From Dipylidium caninum (Eukaryota > Platyhelminthes > Cestoda > Cyclophyllidea > Dipylidiidae), in contig QEYB01001642.1 of the NCBI GenBank assembly GCA_017562135.1, positions 248,001 to 312,000 of the forward strand: DNA of 64,000 nucleotides, read 5' to 3'. The notes under the pieces were generated by a model, which did no database searches, was not told the origin of the DNA, and worked only from the letters and a program-made list of their open reading frames with translations. Each line of letters opens with the position of its first letter. The first letter of the stretch is position 1. Made by a program: the position numbers and the translations under genes. This document shows, in pieces, positions 35,301 through 47,185 of the stretch.

Positions 35301-35700
35301 ATTCAGGTGATAAAGGGGAGCCAAGTCACACGAGCGGAATAATACCATTAGATACTGCTAATACTCATTGAGGCAACCAAATGCGAAGCGAGTTTTTGCG
35401 CAGATCCTCATGGCGAATGTGGACGTGGAAGTAAAAGCGGCTTCTTCACCTTTTCAGATTTATGCGGACCGTGAATTTGTGATTAACGCCCTGAACAACT
35501 CGAAGGAGACGCATGTGAACGTCATCGACTTGACGGAGGAGGGAATACTGAAGGGCGTCCATGCGTGGTTCGACGCATTGATGGAAGATATACATGAAAA
35601 AGAGGAGAACACGAGACATGCAAACCGAGTGACAGAAATAAACCTTTACATTGATGCACAGCACGTCGACCTGGAAACTTTGGATCTTGCTTTGATATAG
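32362..35700 (+). CDS. DRC3: Dynein regulatory complex subunit 3 (LRRC48)
   Basis: This is a component of the nexin-dynein regulatory complex linking axonemal doublets (family knowledge). Exons: about 32362-32527, 32600-32766, 33008-33154, 33488-about 33720, about 34299-34467, 34864-about 35121, 35176-35280, 35458-35700. SDS22-like leucine-rich repeats come first (TELRLDNNIIEKIEGLEMLV, DLSFNNLRKIENLESLINLE, LSLGSNNIDDLENVLYLRRF), then the LRR cap with FLPRLKYLDYRN. Long acidic coiled coils follow, ending in YADREFVINALNNSKETHVN and INLYIDAQHVDLETLDLALI. The N-terminal helix is probably in an upstream exon around 32240-32328 (frame reading KIYEDVLRRSELRRVDKQ), but I could not place its join or the start codon. 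The joins near 33720 and 35070-35121 are also uncertain. Presence of the gene implies motile cilia or flagella, such as flame cells and sperm. Confidence 0.9.
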
Positions 35701-36432
35701 TCGCCGTATGCGTGAAATACAATCTGGTGCGTATGTCGCGTTTTTCATAACCACCGCGCGACCCCATTCGTGGTCAAGTCGAGGGATGAAGAGGAGGCGC
35801 CCCAACATCCGACCCTTTTCGCCGGCCCCTTCCCCTGGAGGCAGCGATGAAGGGCTGTGTGGGGCGCTCGTTCACCTGGGTGAGATGCGCACATATCAGG
35901 GGTAAATGTCATTGCCTCGCGAAGGTTTTGACAAACAACCAGCTGACGCAAAATTTCCAGGGAACCTTATTTATTTGCGCCTCGCCTACCACATTTCCCC
36001 TGGGAAAGGCAGTAAAACAGCCAAATCTCACTGTTGTTGTGAGGAGGTCGAGGAGAGGAAGCTGCCAATGCAGCGAATATGCGCGCCCGCCCTCCCTTTC
36101 CCATGCGTGAGCTTTGTTAATTGGGGAAGTGGTTTGACCAGGTACCTTCAGCGAGGCAGTCTCCTCCACGAGCACTGGTACATATCGTTGCCGCGTGAAG
36201 AGAGCCCTCGGTGTCTGTTTTACTCGACTTACGCTTTGTCTCGCGACAGCTTTTCGCCCCTTTTTTCTGCTACTAACGCTCCATCGTTAGACCGCCCGTT
36301 TTTGCAGTCATGCAGTCGGAGGCTCATCGGCCTTCAGCATACTTGGAATCCTCTGGTGGGTTATTACGAGGCACTTTAGTAAAACACGCCCATGAGATTC
36401 ATCTGTGGGGACTTCCGACAACGAATGTAACT
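35701..36432. other. Intergenic stretch after DRC3
   Basis: About 730 nt with no supported coding region. One plus-strand frame stays open at about 35906-36379 but has no recognisable motif. It probably includes the DRC3 3' UTR. Confidence 0.4.
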
Positions 36433-36988
36433 TAGACGTGGGCGGCAGTTTTCACTATTTACCTATTGCAAATTGTATCCCTTGCTGATCTACAACTCCC
36501 CCCCTGAAATACCCAGTTCGACTTGTCCACCACCTTCGTCAAACGTGTTGCCATGTGAAAGCGCAAGCAGCATAGTATCTGTAAATACCAGAACGCTATC
36601 TTACGGCAAGACACCACCACTCAGGACTTTTTTCTGCCGCGAGAGAGTCATCCGCATCTCCGCGAAAACCTCGACTTCGCCACCAGTGACAGTCGAAGTT
36701 GATGCTCTCCACAAGAGGTATTTATGCTAACTGATTTTCCATATGTAATATCATTTTATTTGAGTAAAGTATTAATCTGAATTTCTTCCCTGTATTTGCA
36801 GTAGTGGGCAGATTGAGACTACTGTGTGGCAGGGGGATGAATTTGAAAACCCGAGTTCTGAGGGAGAATGCTTAGTATTCCAGCCTCCTCGACTAATACG
36901 CGCCACTTGTGAGTATGATCTGGCAGGCGTTAAAAAGTATTCAGTTTTCAGAGATTTAAGGATCAGCAGTCACAAAGCCTTTGAATAG
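36433..36988 (+). CDS. Tentative small spliced gene, three exons, 5' end unknown
   Basis: An open frame up to 36717 (ending VEVDALHK) joins through GT/AG to 36802-36908 (ETTVWQGDEFENPSSEGE) and then across a 36-nt intron to 36945-36988 (FFRDLRISSHKAFE, stop TAG at 36988). Phases agree at both junctions, and the second intron has the size typical of this neighbourhood. I find no start codon: the first segment is open from an in-frame stop near 36425, so another exon must lie upstream if the gene is real. I do not recognise a family. It could be a chance arrangement. Confidence 0.35.
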
Positions 36989-38840
36989 GTTTGTCGAAAA
37001 AAGCTGAACGACACGAGAGCCAACTGGACACGCTTCCGATCAGATGCGTTCGGCTGTGACGTCTGACCTGCTGCTTTCAGAGCTTAGGTAGTCGTCAAAC
37101 TCCCATAAACTGTCAATTCAGGGACCAGAAACCGTATATTCGTCGCTAAGACAAGTTAATTAGATATACTAGCTAGCCAATACCACATTGTAAAAATACA
37201 AGGAATGGAATTGTTGCGATCATTGTGATGGTGGTGGTGACGCAATCCGACAGAGCCCTCTACACCCAGTCCCAAGTCTACTGCATCAAGAATTGAGGGT
37301 GACATGGCTCCCCTAAGTCGTCTACTATGCATTTGCCACATGATAAATGATGAGCGTTCTGCACACAAATTGAAACAAATCGCAACGCCATTTGAACCAA
37401 CTCTCCTAGCCGCAGCGGTAGAGGAGGATTGTGAGCCTGTCCAGACGGAACACAATGAAGTCATCGCCCTCGTAGGAAATGTAGCTAAAACGAGAGACAA
37501 TCAAAATTTTACTTCTTAGCCGACTATTGTTACTCTCATGGAAAATGGTCTTTATTTTAAATCAGTGGGATTAATAGTTGCCGCCTTTGTCGACTGCTCC
37601 AACTTGAGAGGCGGCAAATGGCGTTAACATTGCCGAAGCGTTATGCGGTCTGTGATGCTTCCTCGTTTCCATCCCCATAAAATATTGTGTAGTGGATTAA
37701 GTGATGATTAATACTTCACTTTGTGTAATGAAATGCGTGATCGTGAAAGTCCATCATGGAACAACTTGTTAAGCGAAAGTACGCATTACAGTCCGTTTGC
37801 CGAAATGGCACACTTTTCAATCGCACACAGTCGCCGCTGTCGTCAACTGTCTGTTTACCGCAAACTTCCTCAGGCATGACAAGGACCGTGTTAACCAGTG
37901 CCTTCAATTGCAAACTTTTATTCCTGGAAAAGATGCTAATTCGGATGATAGGAAAGGGAAATTTTTCAAAAGGGCAAGACTTGTCGAACTTCGAGGGGTC
38001 ACTAGACTGCTGCGCCTGCGTTCAGACTGTGACAAATGCCAGAAGCCTTAGCAGGGACACCATTTGATCAAGGTCGTCTTACTTTCGAGGTTCATGTCAA
38101 TGTCAGCTGTGAGGCGCTCCACTCGCGTCGCACGGCTGACAACCGGCAAAGTCGATTGCCTCCGGCTGAGTGTGAGGCGACGTGACCTTGAAATCGCTTC
38201 ACTCATTGGCTAGGCGAAGTTCAACGAAATGCGTCCTCTTTCGACGCATTGAACGCTTCATTTTCCTGGAGTGTGGCGTCAACTAGCTGAACTGAGAGAC
38301 CATTTGCAGTACGTATACATTCGACTGTTTGCGTGAAATTTTTCGCTTCACCCCATCCCCCCATTCATCCGTTTCTGAGTGGCAGTTCTAATTGCAGGAC
38401 ATCGTAATCAGTTCCTTCCCTCAAATTTTTTGGTTGTTTTCTCTCGATAGTGCTAATCCCCCAGATGTCTGTCATATTTGTATTCCAGCCTTTACTCTAT
38501 ACTTGCGATTTATGCTCAAAGCTCTGTCACTTGACCACAAGCTGTTAATTAGACGGGCGGTGTGGTACAGACGTTAACATTAATTTCGCCTGCATTAGAA
38601 ACACACTAAAGGCAAACGGAAAAGGTGGGCTAGATGAAAAGTGAAGGATCACAAAAAAATCCACATTTGTCTCTATATTATGAGCCTCCTCATAAATATA
38701 CCCAAAAATTGTGGTCATAGAGACTATCTTCTGTGAACAGGGTTTGGATTTAGTCCTAACACCCATATTTTGTACTTTATTCGAACGTGGGCCCACTTAG
38801 GAGGTTGAGGAAGTGCGTGTACTGGAAACGATTTTCTCAC
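36989..38840. other. Stretch without recognised gene
   Basis: About 1.9 kb with only short, motif-free frames. The missing 3' exon or exons of the minus-strand dynein light chain would have to lie here or further left. One weak candidate begins at about 38722 on the minus strand, reading SLYDHNFWVYL followed by a stop. Confidence 0.4.
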
Positions 38841-39037
38841 CTTGCGAATTCTTTCCCCACCACGCATTGCCAGCTGTTGCCATACTGATTCTCGAACGCC
38901 AGCTTAATGAACTTGCTGATCCCCTCGAGGGTGTTGTGGTACACGCAAGCGTCGGCAGACACCTCGGCGGCCGCTTTCTGCATCTCCTCGGACATCGTGG
39001 TCTGAGTGATGACAGCCTTGAACTCGGTCCCGATCAT
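38841..39037 (-). CDS. LC8-type dynein light chain, first exon (partial)
   Basis: From ATG 39037 the frame reads 65 codons plus two bases, ending at a strong GTGAGA donor. The sequence contains the LC8 hallmarks in order: FKAVITQTTMSEEMQKAAAE, then NTLEGISKFIKLAFENQYG, then SWQCVVGKEF. These match the family pattern of MSEEMQ, an IKKEFD-type helix and W-x-C-x-VG. LC8 proteins are about 85-90 residues, so the exon covers helices 1 and 2 and the first strand but lacks the last strands. I could not find a convincing second exon downstream on the minus strand. Flatworms carry many divergent LC8 paralogues, some tegumental; whether this one is tegumental cannot be told from sequence. Confidence 0.75.
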
Positions 39038-41593
39038 GGCGAGTCGACGCACAAGCAAGTGCCTCCAACGTGTGCCGGCGGCTCGCCTCTCACCGGTTTC
39101 GGCACTGCTCATCCTCGCGCATTGGTTGCTCGCGTCTCCGCCACCGCCGCATCGCGCCGCCTGCAAAGTGGCTTGCAATCACCTTTGATCGCCTTCTTTT
39201 CGAGAGATTAGGCACACGCGTGCACGCATCATGTTTAAGTCGCCGTACCGATACGACAGCGGAACTCCGTTCAGCCAGTGGCCTTTTGTGCACTATGGAA
39301 ACTTTTCCGTCAACGGTTGGGTGGAGTAGCTCTATCGCAAGTGATAATATCGGCGCAAGGAGTGCAGTCGAGGGCGTTCACTTGTGGTATCATAACCTCA
39401 AACATCGGGCCTTACTGGCAAACGGACTTGCCTTTTCCATCACACCCACCTACCACCGTTTACCCACCGCACACTGCTGGCAAACTTTCCCCTCTCCACT
39501 GCGTGCCCTTGTCGCGTCAGTAGGGCCTGGTCACCTCCGACTTGATCGCTGGAACTGCGAGCATCTCCGCTGCGAGTGTGCCTCGCCTACTCTCCGAAAA
39601 CTGTTCCTTGTCGACGTGTTTTCGCTCATCGCTCACATATTAACGAACTGCGTATTCACTCATAAGTTCTGTCCCTCTGCCTGCAGTTTCGCTGACTTTC
39701 GCAACTTTCATAACTTTCCTAACCGTGAACATCTGCTCCCAACAATTTAAATGTTTACGAAGACACACTTAATGCCTTTCATGGCTAGGAAAGCACATTA
39801 GGACTGCGGATTTGGTAGTCCTCCTCTAGATATTTCATCCTGGTGCCGTGAATGCAGGTTGAGCACGAGATTATTTGGCAGTTTGGGCTGCAATATTTGA
39901 GGTCACCAACATTCTTTTGTGAAGCGCAAATTTTCCTGTGGACGTCGTTCCTCCACAAATTTGCGTAAAATGCTCTTTCAATAATGCCTTTCGCTTGCCG
40001 CCGACGCCTTCCTATCTCTGCTCTGTCTTTGTCACCCTCCTACCTCCAGCCCTGGCAGATTCCCTTCGAGTAGAATCATTTGGATGTTAACTTTCGGCCG
40101 CAACCGCGTTTTCTATTCACGCTTGCGTGACTTCGCCGTTTCTGGGAGGATTGATAAGCCAAAAAATGAGATTATTTCCACCAAACCGATTCGTCGCAGG
40201 CCATCATGCAGCGGGGACTTTGAAGTGGAGTTTGATCTGACTGAATTAAGGTTTGCCTGCCAAACACACACAAAACGGCGCGCTCCTCTGGGTTCGTGGC
40301 CTTCAAGACCCGCAGGCACATTAGTCCGTCACTTCGCATTTCCCGTGGGGTGAGTGAATAATGGTTTGGTCACCTGTCGTGGCTGCTGTTAATCTGGTCA
40401 AACCCACTACTAGTCACCATACTCTGGTGATTTTGGAGTTCGTTGACTGCTCGCTTCGAGAGTTGAGGAGCACTTTTCCCCTCTCAATCCTTGTGTCAAG
40501 TGGAATGTCGTATTTGCAGGCGGGCACGGTAATCAGCTGCCAGTGGATCACGCGATGTCTGTGCGGGCCACCAGGCGCGGAGCGTTTGCGGTGGAGCATG
40601 TCCACGAAAAATGCGGAGCATTTGCCTTCCGGTTTATGAGTCAAGTTACCTCGAAGCGGTTGTTGGCTCAGGCATAAGTGCCCTGTGGGGAATATAACGA
40701 TGGGGTAGTGCACACTTCATTTATCTCACTAACTACTTCCCAGTGCCTCCTCGGGCTCACGAGTGTACAACTTTGCGGCGCTCGAGAGGCCTTTTGGCGC
40801 TGACCGTCATTCTCCCACGACCGTTTGCACAACTTCGAGTGGTAGGGCACGCGGTTTCGTATGCGAGGCAGTGTTTGCCGCCCCGCGCTGAACCACGCAG
40901 TCGCGGCAACTCTCTCTCGCTTCGGTCTCTGTCACGTGGGCGAGCAACTCGTCTGACAAGCGGGACACCCACTGCTGTCAACCGAATGTACTTTTGTCTG
41001 AATACCTGCCTTCAGTCACAAACCTATTTTATTAGGCTCGGTCACTCCATTCTAGGGTGACTCCCGACCGGCACCAGCCCACCGCGGCGGTCTGCCCCAA
41101 GTCTTATTCTCCCGTAATCGGACTTATGTTCCAGCAGAGAGAGGGCTTGTAGAGGCCTGATCTGAATTACTTTCGGTCCTACATTGCTAGAGAAACGCAG
41201 TGTAAACTGCACAGATGACAGCCTCGCATTAGGAATGGAAACCGAGTCGATGAAGCCCTAAAATGGGAAGGTGTTCATTCATTTGTTTGGGACTCCTCAT
41301 GGCGTGAGGCAGGGGCTAAGCAATGGCCTCCTACACAAATAACAAATAGTCCAGCATTTTCGACCATTCAGAACCTCTCTGGGCAGTGCGGGTCACAGAC
41401 GTCAAAAGAACTCACATTTACCAATTTTTAACATTCAAAACACGTCAAAATGATGAGGGTCACAACAAATCCTTCGTTCACGAGGAAGTGGTTTGGTCTA
41501 TTTATGGCCCTTCGCGCAACACTGAGCGCAAAGAGCGAGGGAATGGACATCACAGTTGGGAGGTTGTACGGACACCGCGGTAGCTGAGGACAG
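39038..41593. other. Intergenic stretch without recognised gene
   Basis: About 2.5 kb. A frame of about 226 codons on the plus strand (39070-39750) partly mirrors the antisense of the light-chain upstream region and has no recognisable motif or splice-supported continuation. I see nothing else I would call. Confidence 0.45.
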
Positions 41594-44500
41594 TCAGAAT
41601 TCCATCGCCCGCATGAACCACCGACGCGTAGGTTTGCGTGGACAGGCCTGCGTGATGCCCACGAACTCCCACAGATTGTCGGTGACACGTTGGCACTGGA
41701 CCAGTCCAGCCTCACCCCAGGCCGAGCAGTTCAGCTGGGCGCCCACACTGGTGATGCAGAGCCCCTGGTCGACCATGAAACGGCTATAAAAGCGCTCACC
41801 CACGCATTCAGTAAAGGCGGACACCTGAACCCTCTCGAAGTGCACACCCTTCTCGTGGGGCGAGGAGAGATGAGCCACCAGACATCGACGCCAAGGCGAG
41901 GTTGCGGCCTTGACACGCTGTATTAAGTTATTTGAAGTGCAGAGCTCGATCCAATTATTTTCGCCCCACACACTCTCCAAAACACACTCGCCGTCCTGCG
42001 AGTACATGGATTGTAGGCATTGGCGCAGACAGCGGACTGAGGTTATGAGGGGAAAGGTGTCGTTTTGCACGTAGGCGCCTAGACAAAGTCCCCCGGACTG
42101 CAGGGTGAGGTTGAAGTAAGTGAACCATGGAAAAACGTCTCTGTCATTTTCCACGAGGCCACAGTTAGCCTTCAGTCTGCCTGTTTTTGTCCAGATCCAC
42201 TCGAGCACATCCGCCGTCACCAGGGAGACGAGGACAGGCCACCCAATTTGGCCCTGGTAGCAGTCGGCGCCTTCAGTGTAGAAGCCGAGGGTTGAGTTCG
42301 TGCACGTGAGTATGCCTCCCAGACCGTTTTGAAGGCAAAAGCTCTGCGAGAAGCACGAGGCGTATTGGGCAGGGCCACTGCCGTACTTTCGTGAGCAGAC
42401 CTTAGGGTCTTCTGCAGTCACATCCTGAAGCTGAAACGAGTAGATGTACCCGTGTCGCGGAGCCAGCAGCCTGCAATTCGACTGCGCGCCGTCAACCGAA
42501 GTCGACAGTGTGATTCCTTGAGGTATAAAATGCTTAATATTTTCGGATGAGTTAAGCTGAAGTAGGCTGAATCCCGGTTTTGCATCGTGGTTGAGGCCAT
42601 TTTGATTCACCCTGGAAATTATCCTAGAACGAAAATAATACGGGTTGAGTTGAGCCCCTTCAAGGACGTAATAGCCGAGTAGGTGTTTCGAAGCTACAAC
42701 TTAATGTGATTTCCCGTAATGGCATAGGCTCCAACGATCCTGACGGGGTAGGCAATGAATTTGGATGAGGCACTTTCGTGGCAGGGTATCTAATTGTAGG
42801 CGGTGGTTTGTAGTCAGCACCACAGTGCTCTGAATAAAGCAGGAACATCGTGGGAAGCATGCATCGCCAGACAGCTCACCCCACCGCCACCGCTGCTGCT
42901 CAAACAGCGCTCCCTCCTGCCACGCAGAGCGCGCGTCCGGTCTGACATTGGGCGATGCAGAACAACTGCCATGAACAGTGTGTTGAGGATGCCCTCCAGA
43001 GGGGAAGTCACACCGCAAGACTGTCATTTGTACAATTCCCGTGTTAAAAAAGCAGTTCGGAACCCGTTAAAAACGAGCCCGGATCACGTGCACCGAGGCG
43101 CACTTATTGCTAATTTGGGGTTCATGCAACAAAACTGGAATTCTTACTCCGAGAGCCTAGTGGTGTTGTGGGGCATAAAGAATGTGTATTCGAATGCAAA
43201 AATGCCCGTGACCCGGACCCCACGTGGCCACCTAGCCTACTTCCGCCCCTTCAACGGACGAGGATGCCCTGTGCGCTGGGAGCCCGGACTGCGAGAAATG
43301 CGTCGGTGGGAGGGGAGCGAAAGTACGCAGAGTCTGGAATAGCTTTGTTAGCGCAAGTCCAACTGCTTCATTAAGGCACCTCAGACGCAGCAAGCAATCG
43401 CTCGAGGTGACGCAGTCGGCCATTGGATGCCCTACGCCAAAACACTCGCCCCCATAAAAGAAACTAAAGAAAAGTGTGCTGAAATAATGCGACAAGAAGC
43501 GTAAAGACATACTCGTAGTTGTCAATTCCAGCCCCGAAGTGGACACGCATCGCGAGAGGATGGAGGTAACGACCGCACGAGGAGGGGATGAGCACCCAGC
43601 GGGAGGTGCCGTCGCCCGCCAAAAGAGCGCCGTTGCAGAGGAAAAAGGAGCCACTGGAGACTCGGGCTATCCACAGTGGAGGGAAGGTAATTTCGCCCTC
43701 GTCACTATTCATGCGTACGCCTGCGAACAGCAAACCTGCCTTTTCGGGCGTTAGTCCGTCCCCTGTGTGGGGTGGCTTATCGGTCGAGCTGAGAGCTGTC
43801 GCGTGAAGACCCTCATCTTGCGATAACTTGGCCTCACACGGCGGAGTATGTACTCGGAGCACAGGTTCTGTTGAGCTGCCACTGGGAAATGTGGCCGGTA
43901 CCGTGCCGCCAGATGCCTCCGTAACTTGCTCATGGAGCTCGATATGAGGTTCCGTTGGGACCAGGTGCAGACCCCCGCCTTCTACATCAACCTCTGAGAG
44001 CGGACGAGGCACGCTTTCCCCGCCTGTGCCATAAGTCAGATCGGGTGGTTGAGCTAACGGCGAGGCTGTTTTCTCTCGTTCGCCAGCTATTGAGTTCGAA
44101 CAGATGTCGTGGGAGGCGCCAAAGTTGCTTCTACTTCACTACTCGTTGATTTATTTGCTGGATCCACTCGGTGTTCTGGGAAGTTTTGCGAGTCATCAGA
44201 CACCACTTCATCGCCCTCGGCACCACTTCCGCCTTCAGTTGCTTCCTCCGTAAGGCCACTGCTTGTTAACTTATTGGGCGCCTCCTGACCCGAACTCTGG
44301 GTCACCTGACTTGTTTCGTCTGCCACGGAGGTCATGTCGTGGGAACCGCCTAAACTCCCATCAGTTGGTGTGTCAACAGAGATGCCACCGGTAGTCGGGG
44401 CATCGGAGCATTTTTTGGCATTTTTGGTTTCCTCTAGTCCCAAAAGACATTCTACCATTTGTTCTGACGCTGTTGCGTTAGGCGACTGATCAACACTAGC

Positions 44501-45961
44501 ACTTGGGCCATATTCTTGCTGGAAACTCGCTATTTGTCGGCTACTGTCGGATATAACTTCTTTGCTCTGTTGCGTGTCATTTACAATCTCAGGTTGGTCG
44601 TCCGGCACATTGTTCGCTGTAGCCAAAGTCTGTACCGTGGCCTTCTCCCACGTTTCAAAGTTCTCCGCACACGACTCCTCAACGCAGCTGTAGCCAGGTT
44701 CGCTCACCTCCTCGAAACCCTTAAAAGCGGTTTCGGTGTCATTCGCTTCGACTTCAGACGTTTTGTTGAAGATTTTAGGTGCACAATCCTGGTGAGAATA
44801 AGATGTGCAATTCGAAGATATGGGAAATACTGACGATTTCACTGCACTTGGACGAATCGCCTCTTTCGCGTATTCTGCAGCCACCTTACACGCCACCGCG
44901 CTCTCATCAGCGGCATCGGAGCAGTCTGCCAGACCGTTGCACACAGCTCCCGTTGGTAGGCATTTGTTGTCACTGGAACACAAAAATGGATATTCGAGGG
45001 AGCACGGAGGAAGAGCATCTCTCCAAACAGAGGTTACATCAGTGAAAGTGGCTGGATGTCTCTTGCTCCACTCGCAGGCGGAGGGCGACTCGTCGGAGAG
45101 ACCGAGGCAGTCCTGGAGGCCGTCACACACGCTGCCCGGGGCCAGGCACTTGGCGTCTTCTCTGCAGTAGAACGCGCCCTCCGGACACGAGGTGCCACTC
45201 ACTGACTCGCCGTCGCATCGCCCCTCATCGTCGCCCCCAGGACAGTCAGACGAACCATCGCAAATCTTCGCTAACGGGATACACATTGAAGTATTTCCTC
45301 CGCAAGGAAAGCATGAATAATTCGCAGACAACGAGGTCTGCGACTTGATGATATTACAAATGTCAGTGTCCTCATCTTCGTTCCTCGGACAATGAGCAAC
45401 ATCGTCACAGATTTGGGTCGAGGCGACGCACAAGGTCTCGGAGAAGTTGGTCGCGTAGTAGCGGGCTTTACACGGCCAGAACTTCGAGGAGCCTGGTGCC
45501 GCTTGGTGACACACAGGCGATAGCGGCAGTGTCGACGGATCGATGATTTCGTAGGAGATTTTAGCGGAAATGTTGCTCTCGGACGTGGACGGAGCCAAGA
45601 TGCGAATGATTAGTTTGCGAGAGAGAATTTTTAACTCCAAGTTCCTCACCGATTCACAATAAGTGGCTGAATTGTTCTGAGCGTCTATGAAAATGACATG
45701 GGCGTCTCCAGGGCAGTCATGACCATGTCCGGAAAAAACGATTTCATTAAGGAAGATTTTAAATAAAACTGGGTGGTCGCTGCCTGGATCCAAAATCCAT
45801 TTGTGGTGTTTGTCCGAGTCAGCCTTGTCCAAGCTAGAATTGTACTCGATGGTCTTGATGCCCTGATCGAAACGCGAATGGTGCGGCGGAATTCTCACAG
45901 GAGCAACTGAGATGTCGTGAAAGAAGGCAGAGACAATCAAGCTGATAATCAGGGGATACAT
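41594..45961 (-). CDS. Secreted CUB / LDLa x4 / tandem inactive trypsin-like protein
   Basis: Three exons (45961-44143, 44086-43513, 42611-41594) join with introns of 56 and 901 nt into 1136 residues, frame exact. A signal peptide (MYPLIISLIVSAFFH) is followed by a CUB-like domain (about 25-140). Four LDLa modules lie at about 150-370, with cysteine spacing and acidic ends such as ICDGSSDCPGGDDEGRC and VCDGLQDCLGLSDES. A Ser/Thr/Glu-rich linker follows, then two trypsin folds. In the first the usual TAAHC is replaced by IPSSC and GDSGGP by NGLGGI. In the second TAAHC is TSVRC and the Ser region is SAWGEAG. Both therefore lack the His and Ser of the triad. There is no membrane segment after the signal, so secretion is inferred. 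Domain order resembles mosaic serine proteases of nudel/corin type, but the catalytic machinery is gone. It may act as a scaffold, decoy or regulator; no direct evidence. Confidence 0.85.
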
Positions 45962-46339
45962 AGGTGAATATGGAAATAGGCGTGTGTACTTGCAAAATGA
46001 CTTTCATCTCGGCGAGACCTATCGCCTTTTGTCCACAGACTGACCAATCAGAAACGAGGGAGTGGCGCCCCCCTCCCCACCACGCCCCCCCCACTCTGCA
46101 GCACAAATCCAGTCCAAGTGCGACTGTTCATCCACTTTAAAGCAGAAAACAAAATGACGAAAGGCTTTTATGACTCAAAGAAGTATATTACTTCCTTCAC
46201 ATTGTGCACTTACATTAAGTCCACCGGAAAGTTCCGTTTGTTTTGGAGCAAAACAAGACGACATTTTTTAGCATGAATAAACATTATTTGATGATGTAAT
46301 TGCCACTATTATTCATGACTTCTTACCCGTATGAGGGCA
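45962..46339. other. Upstream region of the CUB-LDLa gene
   Basis: About 380 nt between the CUB-LDLa start codon and the mariner remnant. It should hold the promoter of the minus-strand gene. I see no motif that can be named with confidence. Confidence 0.4.
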
Positions 46340-47185
46340 ATTTATTCATCTCGTTTTGGAAAAAAATGTTTCATCCTTTGAGCTAGTGCTCGTTTGATAT
46401 ATTCCTCATTTGCGAATTTTTTGCCTTCAAAAGTGGTTTGAGAACAAACATGAGTGATAGTCGGGGTGGGTGTCAAGTCCGGGGAATATGGTGGACGCGA
46501 CAGAATTTCTCAGCCTCGTTCTACAATCTTTTGGCGAGTCGCCAAAGCAACGTGTGTCCTGCCATTACTCTAATGCAGCATGACATCCTTCCTCTTCACC
46601 ATCGGTGGCTTCTCTTCTTCGACCCCCGTCGTTAATTCATTCAATTGCTGACAACGCTTCTCCAAAAAGAGCTTTTCTTTCGGTTCTAACGCCTTACTAT
46701 GCGGTGGGGTCCTCTAAATCCCACCTACTACACAACTTTTGCGTAGGTAACTCACTTTTCCGTCTCAGTTACCATCCGACTCAAGAAGGGCTCGATTTCG
46801 TTCCGACGAAGCAGAGATGTGCCTACGACTTTTCGATCATCCAAATTCCCCTGAGTTCATTCATGTGGCCTCCAGTTTGAACAGTTGCACACCGATTAGA
46901 GTTCGAAGTGGTTTGCTGAGTTGAAGCAAGTCCTTCCGCGTTCCCCGATGGTGTCAGAAAAGGATCTTGCTCCAGCATGGCCTCCAAAACATCGCTGTCT
47001 GTCAAAGGATGATCGTCCAGAATGTGACTCATCGGGAAGGTCGAAATTACCTTCTTCAAATTTGACGAGCCAACCTCTATATATTGTACCAGAAATTGTA
47101 CATTCACTAAAGACTTTCAATTAATTTCTACATGCTTCTGTAGCATTCCCTGCGTCCAATTTCGTGTAAAATTCAGCTAAGTGAA
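46340..47185 (-). mobile_element. Decayed mariner (Tc1/mariner) transposase
   Basis: Reading the minus strand in all frames recovers a colinear mariner transposase broken by stops and frameshifts. An N-terminal helix-turn-helix segment (KLDAGNATEAC; GWLVKFEEGNFDLPDESHSG) is followed by the linker (DSDVLEAMLEQDPFLT), then SLLRRNEIEPFLSRMVTETE in place of the usual GDEKW region, then HVALATRQKIVERG and the hallmark PPYSPDL. The first catalytic aspartate is replaced (TETEK for GDEK). The second sits at a stop where HDNARPH is expected. The third region is scrambled. The element cannot encode an active enzyme. I did not find flanking inverted repeats or a TA duplication by eye. No restored sequence is offered. 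Confidence 0.85.

Noticed and set aside
39070..39750. 226-codon plus-strand ORF opposite and beyond the LC8 exon
   Set aside because: No start context, motif or splice continuation. Composition (Arg/Ser/His/Cys-rich) is typical of a chance frame in GC-rich DNA.
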